A stretch of 64,000 bases of DNA from contig CBDFHH010000005.1 of NCBI GenBank assembly GCA_965247665.1, positions 1,240,001 to 1,304,000 of the forward strand. The letters run 5' to 3'. A program made the position numbers and the translations under genes. Below are positions 1-9,061 of the stretch, in pieces (position 1 is the stretch's first letter; each line of letters begins with the position of its first letter). This DNA comes from CAUZWH01 sp965247665 (GTDB lineage: Bacteria; Pseudomonadota; Alphaproteobacteria; SHVV01). The notes beneath the pieces are model-generated. The model had not been told where the DNA came from and did not search any database. It was given only the letters and a program-made list of their open reading frames with translations.

Positions 1-160
1 TTTTGCCGGATTGTGAATGAGAACCGGCCGTGGCGCAAGGGTCAAGGGATCGCACCGCGAGAACGATCCGCTTCGTCTTGGGCAAGCGCGACCGGGCCAA
101 AGGGTAAGCGGTAGATCCAGACCACAAAGCGCCAACGGCGTGCGCCAGTGGACGCCGTTT

Positions 161-793
161 TCATTTCAACTGTGCGCTCGGCCGTTCGCTCACATCATCA
201 TACCAGCGCGCGGCGTGCCGGAGGTCTTGCGGAAGCGGTAGCTTGATCCAGGCTGAGAAGTCGATCGCGACCTGCGCGGTGATATCGGCAATCGAGTAGC
301 GGTCGCCGGCGATGTAGCGGTGCTCGGCAAGCTGTCGGTCGAGTGCGGCAAAAAAACGTCCCATGCGCTCGCGTCCGCGAACCGCGAGTTCCGGGATCTG
401 CGCGAAGCTATCGGGGCCGGGAAGAGCGCGCCCGGCAAGACCTTTGGCGGCGTTCCGAAATGCTTCGCCCGCGGCGAGAAAGCCATCTATCTCGCAACGA
501 TGATTCCACATCGCTACGATAGCGCGGTCTTTGGCATCGATCCCCATCAATGGCGGCTCGGGAAAAACGTCCTCGAGATATTGACAGACGGCGATCGCTT
601 CGCTGATCGCCGTGCCGTCATCGAGCACCAATACGGGCACCGTGCACCAAGGATTCAATTCCCGAAACCGATCGGAGAGTTGTTCGTTGTTGCGGAGATT
701 GACCTGAACGGTTGGAATGTCCGCCCTCTTCTCCGCGATGAACATGCGCACGCGCCTGGGGCTCGGCGCCGTGCTGCAATCATAGAATTTCAT
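161..793 (-). CDS. Glutathione S-transferase family protein
   Basis: A cytosolic GST-fold protein of 210 residues. The N-terminal thioredoxin-like domain starts MKFYDCSTAPSPRRVRMF and has the Val-Pro motif before strand 3 (VPVL near residues 52-55) and the glutathione gamma-glutamyl-binding Ser-Glu pair (SEA near 64). The helical C-terminal domain has the usual IADITAQVAIDF core. The frame is open upstream, but the ATG at 793 begins exactly at the first GST strand, so I place the start there. It diverges from the YihY gene across about 110 bp. The conjugated substrate cannot be told from sequence. Confidence 0.88.
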   Translation of the reverse strand: MKFYDCSTAPSPRRVRMFIAEKRADIPTVQVNLRNNEQLSDRFRELNPWCTVPVLVLDDGTAISEAIAVCQYLEDVFPEPPLMGIDAKDRAIVAMWNHRCEIDGFLAAGEAFRNAAKGLAGRALPGPDSFAQIPELAVRGRERMGRFFAALDRQLAEHRYIAGDRYSIADITAQVAIDFSAWIKLPLPQDLRHAARWYDDVSERPSAQLK

Positions 794-903
794 GCCAATC
801 TCCGTTGCAGGATATTCCGAACCAGTATCGCAATACGGCGCTCTTGTCCGCCCCACTTCGGCGTTGGTCGCCGTGACGGCAGGAAACGGGATGGCCTGAA
901 CAG

Positions 904-1776
904 GTGTTTTCGCCGCGCACTCGCTTTCAGGATAAAGTTCGTGACCGGTTCGCGGCTGCGCGCGAGATCGCTTGGTCGACCTGCGTTCATTTTGTCGAGA
1001 ACGATGCGCCGCAGCGAGCGGGGGCAATCGCTTTCAGCACGCTGCTATCGCTGTTTCCGTTCGTGCTGTTTCTCGGCTGGCTGGCGGGATTCCTCGCGAG
1101 CGTCGACGCGGTTAAACGCTTCCTGTTTTATAGCTTCAATCTTCTCCCCAGCGACGTCGATCAAACTCTGCGCCCGGCAATCGACCAGGTATTGCAGGGA
1201 CGCCGTGGCGGCGTCATTACCCTCAGCGTCGTCGTGTCGCTGTGGGCTGCCTCCGCCGCGATCGAAGCATTGCGCTCGGCGTTTAATCGGGCCTATGGCG
1301 TAGTCAGGCCGAGACCTTTCTGGTTTCGAAGGCTGCAGGGCCTGTTGTTCGTAATCGGTGGTACTATCGCAGCGATCGCCATCGTTTGGGCGGGCGTCGT
1401 GTGGCCTATCATGGTCGCGATCCTGCCCGACTTTCTTACCAACCTGGACCGTTACCGCGGAACAGTGGTCATCGCCCCTTATCTCTTGGCGGTGCTCACG
1501 ACCTTTGCCGCAAGCGCGTCGTTCTACCGCTGGCTGCCCAACGTTAGGCAGCGTTGGCGCGATGTCGTACCGGGGGCGTTGTTGACTTCGGTCCTCTGGT
1601 TGGGATTGGCGGCAGTATTCTCATGGTACCTGAAGCAAGCGAGTTTCTATGCACTCGCTTACGGAAGCTTGGCCGGTATCATCATCACGCTCGTATTCTT
1701 CTATCTCAGCGCCGGGATCGTGATCTTTGGCGCGGAACTCAACGGCGTCCTCCATGCGCGTCGGCAAAGCACCTGA
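904..1776 (+). CDS. YihY/virulence factor BrkB family membrane protein
   Basis: A polytopic inner-membrane protein of 290 residues and unknown molecular role, in the YihY/BrkB family (UPF0761; the old RNase BN label for this family is wrong). About six hydrophobic segments follow a basic N-terminus, the first near residues 42-65. Family hallmarks are visible: the early RAGAIAFSTLLSLFPFVLF stretch, the WAASAAIEALRSAFNRAYG segment, and a C-terminal IFGAELNGVL. The start is a GTG; no closer ATG would keep the first helix intact. It has the usual family length and stands alone, divergent from the GST gene. Confidence 0.85.
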   Translation: MFSPRTRFQDKVRDRFAAAREIAWSTCVHFVENDAPQRAGAIAFSTLLSLFPFVLFLGWLAGFLASVDAVKRFLFYSFNLLPSDVDQTLRPAIDQVLQGRRGGVITLSVVVSLWAASAAIEALRSAFNRAYGVVRPRPFWFRRLQGLLFVIGGTIAAIAIVWAGVVWPIMVAILPDFLTNLDRYRGTVVIAPYLLAVLTTFAASASFYRWLPNVRQRWRDVVPGALLTSVLWLGLAAVFSWYLKQASFYALAYGSLAGIIITLVFFYLSAGIVIFGAELNGVLHARRQST

Positions 1777-2001
1777 CCACGCGACCGCGCAGCCGTCGAT
1801 CGTGAGAACGGACGATTGATTGCAGAGAGAAACGCGGAGGTTATGCCGCCGCGTTTGCGCGCCGTATGGTCTAAACCCGCTCCTCCGGAGTCCGCAAACG
1901 GCTTCCTTGGCTTCCTTGGATGCGGTTGCCAATACGCAACTGAGGCGTCACGCAAGCCCCGCCGGGGGAGCTTTGACTCGGAAGTTGGCAAAAACAGCGA
2001 A

Positions 2002-2718
2002 CTACGCGGCCTTCTTCACCTGCTCGCGGATGTCGTCATACATGAACAGGAACATGTCGAGCGTGTCCTCGACCGTCTCAAGGACCAGTCGCCGGTCCGA
2101 TTCGGTCGGCGCAAACTCTGCCAGCAGATTAACCCCGACGCTTGAATGATCGTCGTCGGCCACCTGATGAACGGCAAAAAACTCCAGCGCCTGGTCGTCG
2201 AGACCATAGTGCTTGCGCAAGGCATGTGAGCGGCTCATGCCCTGCACCGGTACCGGGGCTTCGCCGGCCAGCATGTGCGCGGAAACCCCTTCGAGGAAGG
2301 TGCGGCCGCAAATCTCGCTCATGAACGCCCTGAAGGCGAGTGCGCCGGCACAATATTCGGTGTCCCACATCTCGTCGGGTGTTATCTCAAGCGCTTCGCC
2401 GAGCTGGCAATAGAGCTTCCAGTGCGCCCGCCCGCCGGCATAGAGGCGCCCGGTCCCCTCCTCGTAAACCACTTCGGCGATCATCGAGCGCCATGCCGGG
2501 TCGGGGCACACCACGTACAGCCGGCCGTGATAATTGTGATTGTGCAGCGGGATAATGCCGTTCTAGCGTATCAGGATGCGTACTTGCTCGCGACTGAGCG
2601 TACCGGCGACCAACTCGGCCCATACCGGATGTTGGAAGTAGGGCTTGCGCTTGTGGATCTCGGCGATTTCGTCGAGGACGCCCCGGGTATCAAGCAGCGC
2701 TTCGGCGGATACGCTCAT
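2002..2718 (-). pseudogene. Heme-oxygenase-like (TenA/PqqC-type) protein with internal amber codon
   Basis: A 239-codon frame paralogous to the intact gene at 11921-12643. It reads from an ATG at 2718 (MSVSAEALLDTRGVLDEI) to the stop at 2002, but codon 52 is TAG (plus-strand cta at 2563-2565). This falls just before the conserved NGIIPLHNHNYHGRLYV block, where CAG (Gln) would fit. Downstream the family landmarks survive: CPDPAWR, EEGTGRLY, the histidine of GGRAHWK, GEAP and ADDDHSSVG. A shorter protein could start at the ATG at 2514 but would lack helix 1. The fold is that of helical TenA/PqqC/diiron-oxidase proteins; the substrate is unknown. A lone nonsense mutation in a well-kept frame suggests recent inactivation or a base-call error. 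Confidence 0.7.
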
Positions 2719-2736
2719 CGGTTGCGATCGCGGGCC

Positions 2737-2962
2737 TTAACGGAGCTTTCCATAGCGCACGGCAAGGCCATTGCGCTCGAGCAAGGCCATCACGCCGAGC
2801 ACCAGATTGTACTGTAGCTGTCGCGAGGGGAAAAAAAACCCGCTCGAATTCGTTGCGGTCGTCAAGCGTGACGATACCGTGACCCTCGGGCAACTCGACC
2901 GTCGCACCGGTATTGCTGGTCGCATGACAACGTTCGAAATAGTAATTCCAGGATTCGGTCAT
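2737..2962 (-). pseudogene. Small conserved-looking protein, frameshifted in a homopolymer
   Basis: A small gene 18 bp upstream of the amber-interrupted heme-oxygenase-like gene, on the same strand. The ATG at 2962 opens a frame (MTESWNYYFERCHATS, then VTLDDRNEFERVFFP). Its coding sense then moves to another frame at a run of eight A on the plus strand (2831-2838) and continues SRQLQYNLVLGVMALLERNG to a stop at 2737. With seven A the two halves join into one protein of about 74 residues. I do not recognise the family. The spacing suggests an operon with the downstream gene. The break is either real or a homopolymer sequencing error. Confidence 0.5.
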
Positions 2963-3072
2963 TTCCTCATTGGTCGCGACTTTCGCAATCGCTTTGCCGC
3001 ATTATCACCCCGGCCAGGGAGAATCGCCAATCGGTTTGTGGGAGGCGAGAAAAACCCGGCAATCTCCCTTGC

Positions 3073-4995
3073 TTAAGACAGGCGGTAGACCTCGACGGTT
3101 CCCGAGAGCCCGCGGAGTTCGTGTCTTCCCAGCGCCGCCAACGGAACTCGCGCGGCGCCTGCGGTCGCCGCACTGGCCAGCACGATCGTGTCCTCGTCCC
3201 GCTGTAGCTCGGCGGCCAATCGCTCGAGCCGTTCCGCCACGTTGACCGTGTCGCCGATGAGAGTGTAGTTCACCCGGCTGGACGAGCCGATATTGCCCAC
3301 CACCGCGGGACCGGTGTTGATGCCAATGTGCACCTGAATCGGCGCATCTGCTTGCTCTTTTCGACGAGCGTTATCCGCCGCGATCGCTTCCTGGATCATG
3401 CGCGCAGCGCGCAGCGCGCGCTCGGCATGGTCGGGCTGTTCGTCCGGCGCCCCCCAGAATGCCATGACGCTGTCACCGATAAATTTGTCGACGGTGCCGC
3501 CGGTTGCCTCAATTTGTTGCGACAGTAGGTCGAAGTGGTCGTTCAAGAGATCGGCGAGCAAGCGTGGGCTCAGCCTCTGCGACAGTGCACTGAAACCGCG
3601 AATATCGGTAAACATCACCGTCACCGAACGCTCACGCGTGGTGATCGCGTCCGTATCGCCGCGCTGCATCAACCGCAGCACCAACGATTTCGGTACATAC
3701 ATCTCGAACCAGCGCAGCGCCACCATCATGGCGTTGAACGCTTGGCCGGCGTGGGCAAGCTCTCTCAGCCGGCTGTCGGGAACATTGGGGGCATTGGCAA
3801 AGTCCAGGGTGCGAAGCGATTCCGCCGTGTCGGCGAGTTCGCCGATACGGCGCGTCATGTGCCTTCCGAGCCACAATGCCAGACCGACCGAGATGATGAG
3901 AATCGCCACTCCGACGATCGCAGTCGTCAACAGTCGAATGGTTGGCGCTTCGACGTCCTCGCTGCGGAACTGCTGCACCAGGGTCCAACGTGCCGGCCCA
4001 TATCCAGCAATCCGGCGAGTGATCAGAACGTAGTCGGGCCGCCCGTCCTTGGGCAGCGCGAGGACCTTTGAAGAGGAGCTTTCCGGGCGGTCGCGACCAA
4101 ACGATCTATCCTCCCTCACGTCGTCACGGGCCAGCATCGTCAGAACCGGATCATTCAAGGCGCCGAGCCGGGGTAAGGAGATCGCGTTCAATTCATCCCA
4201 ATGGAGGGCCTTGACCCAGCCGCGATCCGCCATCCGGCTATGGGCCAGGACGCGTTCGTCGCCGTACAACACGAAGACCGGTGCCTCTCTGTCTGCAAGA
4301 GAGAGCTCCGAGATGAAGCCCACGATGCGGCTGAGCTCGACATAGATCACCACCATCCCGACGATCTCGCCATCGATGCGCACGGGCGCGACATAGGGTA
4401 AGAGCGGCTGTTGCAGTTCGGACTGCCAGACGGGGTAACCCCAGCCGGCGCCGTTCGCGACCCGCTCGAACCCCAGGGCGAAGTTAGCATCTGCGCTTTT
4501 GTCGACCTCGAAAACGTAAACTCCGCCGTCACCAGTACTGTCGGCGACAACCGTCCGTAGCTGGCTGTCGCTGAACAGCGCCCCGCTGATTTGCGGCGCG
4601 CCGGTGACCACGCCGCGCAGGAGATCGCCGATCTGCTGCGTGTCCTCACGATCTATCGCGCCCGTTGTCATCGTCAAGGCGATATCGCTCGCGATCGTTT
4701 CACTGGGTTTGAGCAGGTCGCGAATGTGGGTTTCGATCGTGTCAAGGCGGTAATTCGCGGCGACCTGAATCAATTCGAACGTGTTGCGCCCGGCGCTGAC
4801 CAGGCCGAGATAAAGCACGCTGGCCACCGCAACCGCGACCAGCCCACCGAAACCGATCACCAGGAGAAACGCGATTGGCAGCCGGTATATTGCGCGTGGC
4901 TCGGTGACGCGAAGCTGATCGCGGCTCGGAAGCCGGGAGACGGCCGTGGCGCGTGGCGCCATCGAAGGGTCGATCGAATCGGGTTGCTCTGCCAT
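3073..4995 (-). CDS. Membrane adenylate cyclase, class III, with extracytoplasmic sensor and HAMP
   Basis: A 640-residue receptor-type cyclase that should make cAMP from ATP. One transmembrane helix lies near residues 38-66. A periplasmic, Cache-like sensor of roughly 270 residues follows, then a second helix near 345-370, a HAMP linker (GRHMTRRIGELADTAESLR) and a C-terminal class III catalytic domain. Metal-binding aspartates sit in FTDIRGFS (D464) and FIGDSVMAFWG (D508). The adenine-specifying pair is present as K504 (TVDKF) and D582 (IGDTVNVAERLE), with the transition-state Asn585 and Arg589. The sensor ligand is unknown. It has its own promoter region of about 400 bp upstream. Confidence 0.92.
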   Translation of the reverse strand: MAEQPDSIDPSMAPRATAVSRLPSRDQLRVTEPRAIYRLPIAFLLVIGFGGLVAVAVASVLYLGLVSAGRNTFELIQVAANYRLDTIETHIRDLLKPSETIASDIALTMTTGAIDREDTQQIGDLLRGVVTGAPQISGALFSDSQLRTVVADSTGDGGVYVFEVDKSADANFALGFERVANGAGWGYPVWQSELQQPLLPYVAPVRIDGEIVGMVVIYVELSRIVGFISELSLADREAPVFVLYGDERVLAHSRMADRGWVKALHWDELNAISLPRLGALNDPVLTMLARDDVREDRSFGRDRPESSSSKVLALPKDGRPDYVLITRRIAGYGPARWTLVQQFRSEDVEAPTIRLLTTAIVGVAILIISVGLALWLGRHMTRRIGELADTAESLRTLDFANAPNVPDSRLRELAHAGQAFNAMMVALRWFEMYVPKSLVLRLMQRGDTDAITTRERSVTVMFTDIRGFSALSQRLSPRLLADLLNDHFDLLSQQIEATGGTVDKFIGDSVMAFWGAPDEQPDHAERALRAARMIQEAIAADNARRKEQADAPIQVHIGINTGPAVVGNIGSSSRVNYTLIGDTVNVAERLERLAAELQRDEDTIVLASAATAGAARVPLAALGRHELRGLSGTVEVYRLS

Positions 4996-5395
4996 GTCAA
5001 CGATCCCGGTCCTACGGAGCGGGCGTGCCGGCAGGTCGTTGCACCGATCACGCGCACTTGGTTGGGACTATAGATGGGGAACGTCCGGCCGAACGCAACG
5101 CCATTGCCGGGCAGTTGCGATTCGTTCGGCGCGTTCGCGGCGGATTTGTAGCCTGATTGTGGGGTCTCCGCCACATATATGCGCGGCACAACTAAGCGCG
5201 GCACAACGAAGGTCCTTGCCGATCCGGGCGCCGTCATAGACCGTGAATCCGCGATGGACCTCGCGGATCACGCGCACCCGGTTCCCATACCAATCGTTGA
5301 GCCACTTCGACCGCCGCAGTCCGCGGGTCGCGCGCGTCCATCCGGGCCGAATTCCTGGATGGAGCCGGCCCAAGACGCCGCCGTTTGCGCAGGGG
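4996..5395. other. Intergenic stretch with no convincing gene
   Basis: This 400-bp gap lies upstream of the cyclase and downstream of the CocE-type hydrolase. A minus-strand frame of 101 codons (5068-5373) includes WLNDWYGNRVRVIREVHRG but has an unconvincing composition elsewhere, so I do not call it. A short tandem repeat lies inside and is listed separately. The cyclase promoter should be here, but I see no clear -35/-10 pair. Confidence 0.5.
5181..5210. repeat. Two-copy 15-bp tandem repeat
   Basis: Units GCGCGGCACAACTAA and GCGCGGCACAACGAA are adjacent and differ at one base. They lie about 185 bp upstream of the cyclase start. They could be an operator or simple slippage; no family is recognised. 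Confidence 0.6.
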
Positions 5396-7312
5396 TCAAC
5401 CGGGGATTACCGGTAGTATCACCCGTGCCGGCCGCCCGGCTTCGTGAAACACGGTGTTTTCTGCGACCGCGCGCCGTCGTTCGCGTCCGCTGGCCTCGCC
5501 GGTATTCGGATTGACGTCAAAGCGCGGGAAGTTCGAACTGGAGATATCGAGCCGGATGCAGTGGCCGCGCGCAAAGAGGTTCGAGGTGGGGTACAGCACG
5601 ATCGTTATCTCGGAAACCTCCCCTGGCGACTGGAAGTCGGCGCGACCATCGCCATTGCGGTAGCGCATTCGCACAATGCTGTCGCTGAGATTGAGGTGGT
5701 AGCCGTGCGGATACCACTGGCTTGGCGGATAGACGTCGATCAGCTTGGCCGTGAAATCGGTGTCGACCGCATTCGTCGCCACCCACAATTTCACCTCGAT
5801 CGGCCCGGTGATTTCGGTATCCATCGCCAGCGGATCTGTTTGAAATACGAGAACGTCAGGGCGTGAGCCGAGCGGCAGATAGGGGGGCTTGCTGCCGAAA
5901 AAGCTTGGGCTCTCCACCTGGTCGAAGCCTCCCGCCAACATGATCTGATCGAAACGCTGGGTCCGCGGCGCGTATTCCGGGTCGACCACACCGGGCGGCA
6001 TGTCGAGCAGATCGAGCAACGAGGATACATTGCCGCCGATCGACGGAACCGGGTTTGCGGGATCGAAGCGATAGGTCGTCGCCGATTGCGGTTCGCGCGG
6101 AACGTCTTTGCTCAGCGAGCCGTCTTGGTGCAGGTAGAACGGAGTAAACACGGTGCGGGCCAGGGGCCACTCGTACTCGTCGCGCCACCTGCCGCCGTGC
6201 ATGAGGCGACCGCCCGCGGTCTTGTAGCCCGTGCCACCGCCCATCACGAAGATGCGGATCGGTGCCGTTTCCTCGAACCCCTCGGTTTCGCCCTTGATCC
6301 ACCGGTCGAACCAACGTCGGTGCACCTCGCGGAAGCTCGGTAGCGCTGCCGCTTCGCCGAACTCGACATCGCCGGCAAAGCTATGTTCGGTCGTGGCCGA
6401 TCCGTGCACCCACGGGCCGACCAAGACGTGCACGGGAGCTTTTTGGGCGCTGCCGTGCCCGACGAAACTCTCGAACGTGGCGCGGGTGTAGGAATCGTAC
6501 CACCCGCCGACATAGAGCGTTGGAGCGTCGGGAAAGTTCTGCCAATGCGCGCTGGGATTGAGGCTCGGGTGCCCCCAATAGGCTTCGCTATAGTCGGCTT
6601 CGGCCATCAGCCGGAGCGCCCATTTCTCGTAGGGCGGGACCAGCTTCAATTGTGTTTGGCCGGCTCGAATCGGCCACCGCGAGATCCATTCGCGAAAGGT
6701 CGGAGCGCCGAAATTAAGAGCCGGCGTGATATGGGGCTCGGATTTCAGTTCGGCCTGGGTATTCACCGCCGCGTGCCAAAAGGCCCAGGCGATGAAGCGG
6801 AGCTCCAGCGCGCCGCCCTGGCGGATCGAGCTGGTGTAGCCATTGGCGCCGCTTACGTTGGGGATCATCGCTCCGAGATTGTCCGGCCCCAGCGCCGCCA
6901 GTGCGGTTTGCGTCCACCCCGACCATGACGTGCCCCAGAGACCAACCTTGTCCGATGCCCATGGTTGCTGCTTGAGCCACATCATGGTGTCGTAGCCGTC
7001 TTCCGCTTCGGGGAGCAGGAAGTCGACATCGCCTTCGGATCGATAGCATCCGCGGCAATCCTGAATCACGGCGACATAACCGCGCTCAGCGAGCCATCGG
7101 TTGAACCCGTTGACTCGCTCGGCGTCGACCTTGTTGTAGGGGGTTCTGTTGAGCAGTACCGGCAGCACGCCGGGCACCACGACACCGGCGCGCGCCGGGC
7201 GGTAGATGTCCGTGGCCAAGCGTGCGCCGTCGCGCATCTCCACCATGACGTCTTCTTCGACGACGACATCGTAGACCGGCGGCGAGTGATCCTGGGGTAC
7301 GAGAGCATTCAT
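5396..7312 (-). CDS. CocE/NonD family hydrolase (X-Pro dipeptidyl-peptidase S15 type)
   Basis: A 638-residue serine hydrolase of the cocaine esterase/glutaryl-acylase group. The alpha/beta-hydrolase core comes first, with family motifs NRTPYNK (near 55-61), QDCRGCYRSEG (near 84-94) and the nucleophile elbow GTSWSG, so Ser129 is the likely nucleophile. The C-terminal jelly-roll domain shows the family pattern DTDFTAKLIDVYPP and the closing VILPVIPG. Expected chemistry is cleavage of an ester or amide with a bulky acyl group; the substrate is not predictable. It is the last gene of a four-gene minus-strand operon, 50 bp after the DddP-like gene. Confidence 0.9.
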   Translation of the reverse strand: MNALVPQDHSPPVYDVVVEEDVMVEMRDGARLATDIYRPARAGVVVPGVLPVLLNRTPYNKVDAERVNGFNRWLAERGYVAVIQDCRGCYRSEGDVDFLLPEAEDGYDTMMWLKQQPWASDKVGLWGTSWSGWTQTALAALGPDNLGAMIPNVSGANGYTSSIRQGGALELRFIAWAFWHAAVNTQAELKSEPHITPALNFGAPTFREWISRWPIRAGQTQLKLVPPYEKWALRLMAEADYSEAYWGHPSLNPSAHWQNFPDAPTLYVGGWYDSYTRATFESFVGHGSAQKAPVHVLVGPWVHGSATTEHSFAGDVEFGEAAALPSFREVHRRWFDRWIKGETEGFEETAPIRIFVMGGGTGYKTAGGRLMHGGRWRDEYEWPLARTVFTPFYLHQDGSLSKDVPREPQSATTYRFDPANPVPSIGGNVSSLLDLLDMPPGVVDPEYAPRTQRFDQIMLAGGFDQVESPSFFGSKPPYLPLGSRPDVLVFQTDPLAMDTEITGPIEVKLWVATNAVDTDFTAKLIDVYPPSQWYPHGYHLNLSDSIVRMRYRNGDGRADFQSPGEVSEITIVLYPTSNLFARGHCIRLDISSSNFPRFDVNPNTGEASGRERRRAVAENTVFHEAGRPARVILPVIPG

Positions 7313-7362
7313 GATCGACTATCCCCTCGCGACAGGTCGGGCGGTGCGTCGGTGCGGGGCGA

Positions 7363-8589
7363 TCACGCCAGCAGCGCGTCTTCGAAGGGAAAGTGCGACA
7401 GCACTTCGTGGCCGTTCTCGGTGATCAAAACCTGCTCTTCGAGCTTGACTCCCTGAGTGCCGCCTTCGGCGCCGATATAGCTTTCGATACAAAGCACCAT
7501 ATTCGCGTCGATTGTGCCGTCGTAGCCCTCAGCTTCCCAATCCCGAAGGTGGTAGATCGCGGGATATTCGTCGCACATGCCGACGCCGTGAGCCAGCACG
7601 ACGTAGCGGTTGGGCGCATAGATGTCCGGCTGCGGCCATGCTTTTTCCGCGAGCTCCCGGAACCCGAGGCCGGGCTCGAGGAGGTCGATGTTGTAACGGA
7701 GCTGCTCGTAAGCGGTTTTATAGAGGTCGCGCTGCTCGCGGGTCGGGGCGCCGGGACCGGCACGAAAGGTCCGGGAGATGTCTGCGCAGTAACCGAGCGG
7801 TCCGATCATGTCGGTATCGAATGCGACCAGCTCACCGGGGCGGATGACGCGGTCACTCGCTTCCTGGAACCAGGGATTGGTGCGATCCCCTGACGACAGC
7901 AGACGACCCTCGATCCATTCGCCGCCCATTGCCATGTTGGTTCGCCAAAGGATCGACCAGAATTCGTTCTCCGTGATGCCGGGACGCAATTCTTCGTGCA
8001 TGCGCGCGAAACCGATCTCAGCCGTGGCCAACGCGAAATTCATGCACAGTATTTCTTCGGGCGATTTGATGACGCGGGCGAACTCCATGGGTTCCTGTGC
8101 ATCGCATACCGACACCCCGCGTTCCAACAGCGCGTTAAACATACGAGCGTCGCTGCGATCGATCGCCAGCATGGAGTCGTCGCCGCAATGTTCGCGCACG
8201 AGGTCGGCGATATCGTCGGCCCAGGATGCGACGTTCGCGTCTATCTTCGGTCCGGCGAAGAAGAAAGCGACGTACTTTCCCGGTCGAGTTTCGTCGATCG
8301 TTTCGAGATCGCAGCTATCGACCCCGAACAGGATAGTGGGTCCCTCGGTGGCGATGAACAGATACCGCAACGGTACGTGCATCTGGAATAGCGGGGCCAA
8401 CCGGAATCCGGTGGCGTATCGGATATTGGTGGGATCGAACAGCAGGCACGCACCGAGGCCGCGGCTGCGCAACTGTTCCCGCACGCGCGCGAGGCGATAA
8501 CCGCGCAGCTTGACCATATCGATACGCGTCTCGAAGTCGGCGGCGCGGTCGATCGGGGTCTGACGGGCGGCTTCGAGCATGTCGATCAT
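7363..8589 (-). CDS. dddP: DddP-like M24 (creatinase-fold) protein, candidate DMSP lyase
   Basis: A 408-residue M24 pita-bread-fold protein that resembles DddP, which cleaves dimethylsulfoniopropionate to DMS and acrylate. From memory, DddP metal ligands are Asp295, Asp297, Asp307, His371, Glu406 and Glu421, with Tyr366 and Asp377 catalytic. Here the matching residues are D258, D260, D270, H334, E369, E384, Y329 and D340, all at a constant offset of 37, so alignment is gap-free over this span. Shared stretches include GGEWIEGRLLSSGDRTNPWF and AHGVGMCDEYP. The protein is about 37 residues shorter at the N-terminus. It could instead be a related creatinase or Xaa-Pro peptidase. It is the third gene of the operon. 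Confidence 0.72.
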   Translation of the reverse strand: MIDMLEAARQTPIDRAADFETRIDMVKLRGYRLARVREQLRSRGLGACLLFDPTNIRYATGFRLAPLFQMHVPLRYLFIATEGPTILFGVDSCDLETIDETRPGKYVAFFFAGPKIDANVASWADDIADLVREHCGDDSMLAIDRSDARMFNALLERGVSVCDAQEPMEFARVIKSPEEILCMNFALATAEIGFARMHEELRPGITENEFWSILWRTNMAMGGEWIEGRLLSSGDRTNPWFQEASDRVIRPGELVAFDTDMIGPLGYCADISRTFRAGPGAPTREQRDLYKTAYEQLRYNIDLLEPGLGFRELAEKAWPQPDIYAPNRYVVLAHGVGMCDEYPAIYHLRDWEAEGYDGTIDANMVLCIESYIGAEGGTQGVKLEEQVLITENGHEVLSHFPFEDALLA

Positions 8590-8663
8590 GGCGAGTTCCG
8601 TGTGACGGCCGAGCGGACATCGCTCAAATCGGGTTCCACGTTATCGCGCCGACCGGCGCGAAG

Positions 8664-9017
8664 TCACGCGCCGGCGGCTTCTTCCCCGCCCTCTGGTCCG
8701 TAGAACACGACCCAGGCTGCAAAATCGTCGCTGAAGTCGACGAACCGGTGTACGACGTTGGCGGGCGCGAACAATACGTCGTTGGGACCGAACGCGCGGC
8801 TTTCTTCGCCGACCTCGAAGCGGCCGTTACCGGCGACAACGACGTAGACTTCGTCCTGTGAGTGCGGCGTTTGTTCGTCTTGCCCCGCCGGCGCGTAATA
8901 GTGCACGCGCATCGACCCGTGGCGCATCAGAATCGCCGAGCGCAGCCCGTCCGGGATGGGCGTCTCCCGCGCCTCGGCAATCGTTGTGTGGATCGGGGTT
9001 GGCCGCGAATTCGACAT
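8664..9017 (-). CDS. Small single-domain cupin protein
   Basis: A 117-residue cupin of the cupin_2 type. Motif 1 is partly kept around THXE-like PHSQDEVYVVVAGNGRFEVG, with the first His and the Glu; motif 2 is around NDVLFAPANVVHRF with a His. A metal could thus be held by fewer than the usual three histidines. It may be an isomerase, dioxygenase or binding protein; single cupins such as DddL/Q/W are also DMSP lyases, but I do not see their fuller ligand set. It sits 44 bp after the amidohydrolase and 74 bp before the DddP-like gene, in the same operon. Confidence 0.8.
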   Translation of the reverse strand: MSNSRPTPIHTTIAEARETPIPDGLRSAILMRHGSMRVHYYAPAGQDEQTPHSQDEVYVVVAGNGRFEVGEESRAFGPNDVLFAPANVVHRFVDFSDDFAAWVVFYGPEGGEEAAGA

Positions 9018-9061
9018 CTCCAGCTCCGGGGGCTAATTGATGAGTACGACTTGGGTCGCGG

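Noticed and set aside
5068..5373. A 101-codon minus-strand frame upstream of the cyclase
   Set aside because: Part of it looks protein-like, but the rest is Arg/Ala-rich shadow composition, with no ribosome site and no domain signature.
8664..9017. The cupin as a DddL/DddQ/DddW-type DMSP lyase
   Set aside because: It shows only part of the metal-ligand pattern of those cupins, and the nearby DddP-like gene explains the context better.
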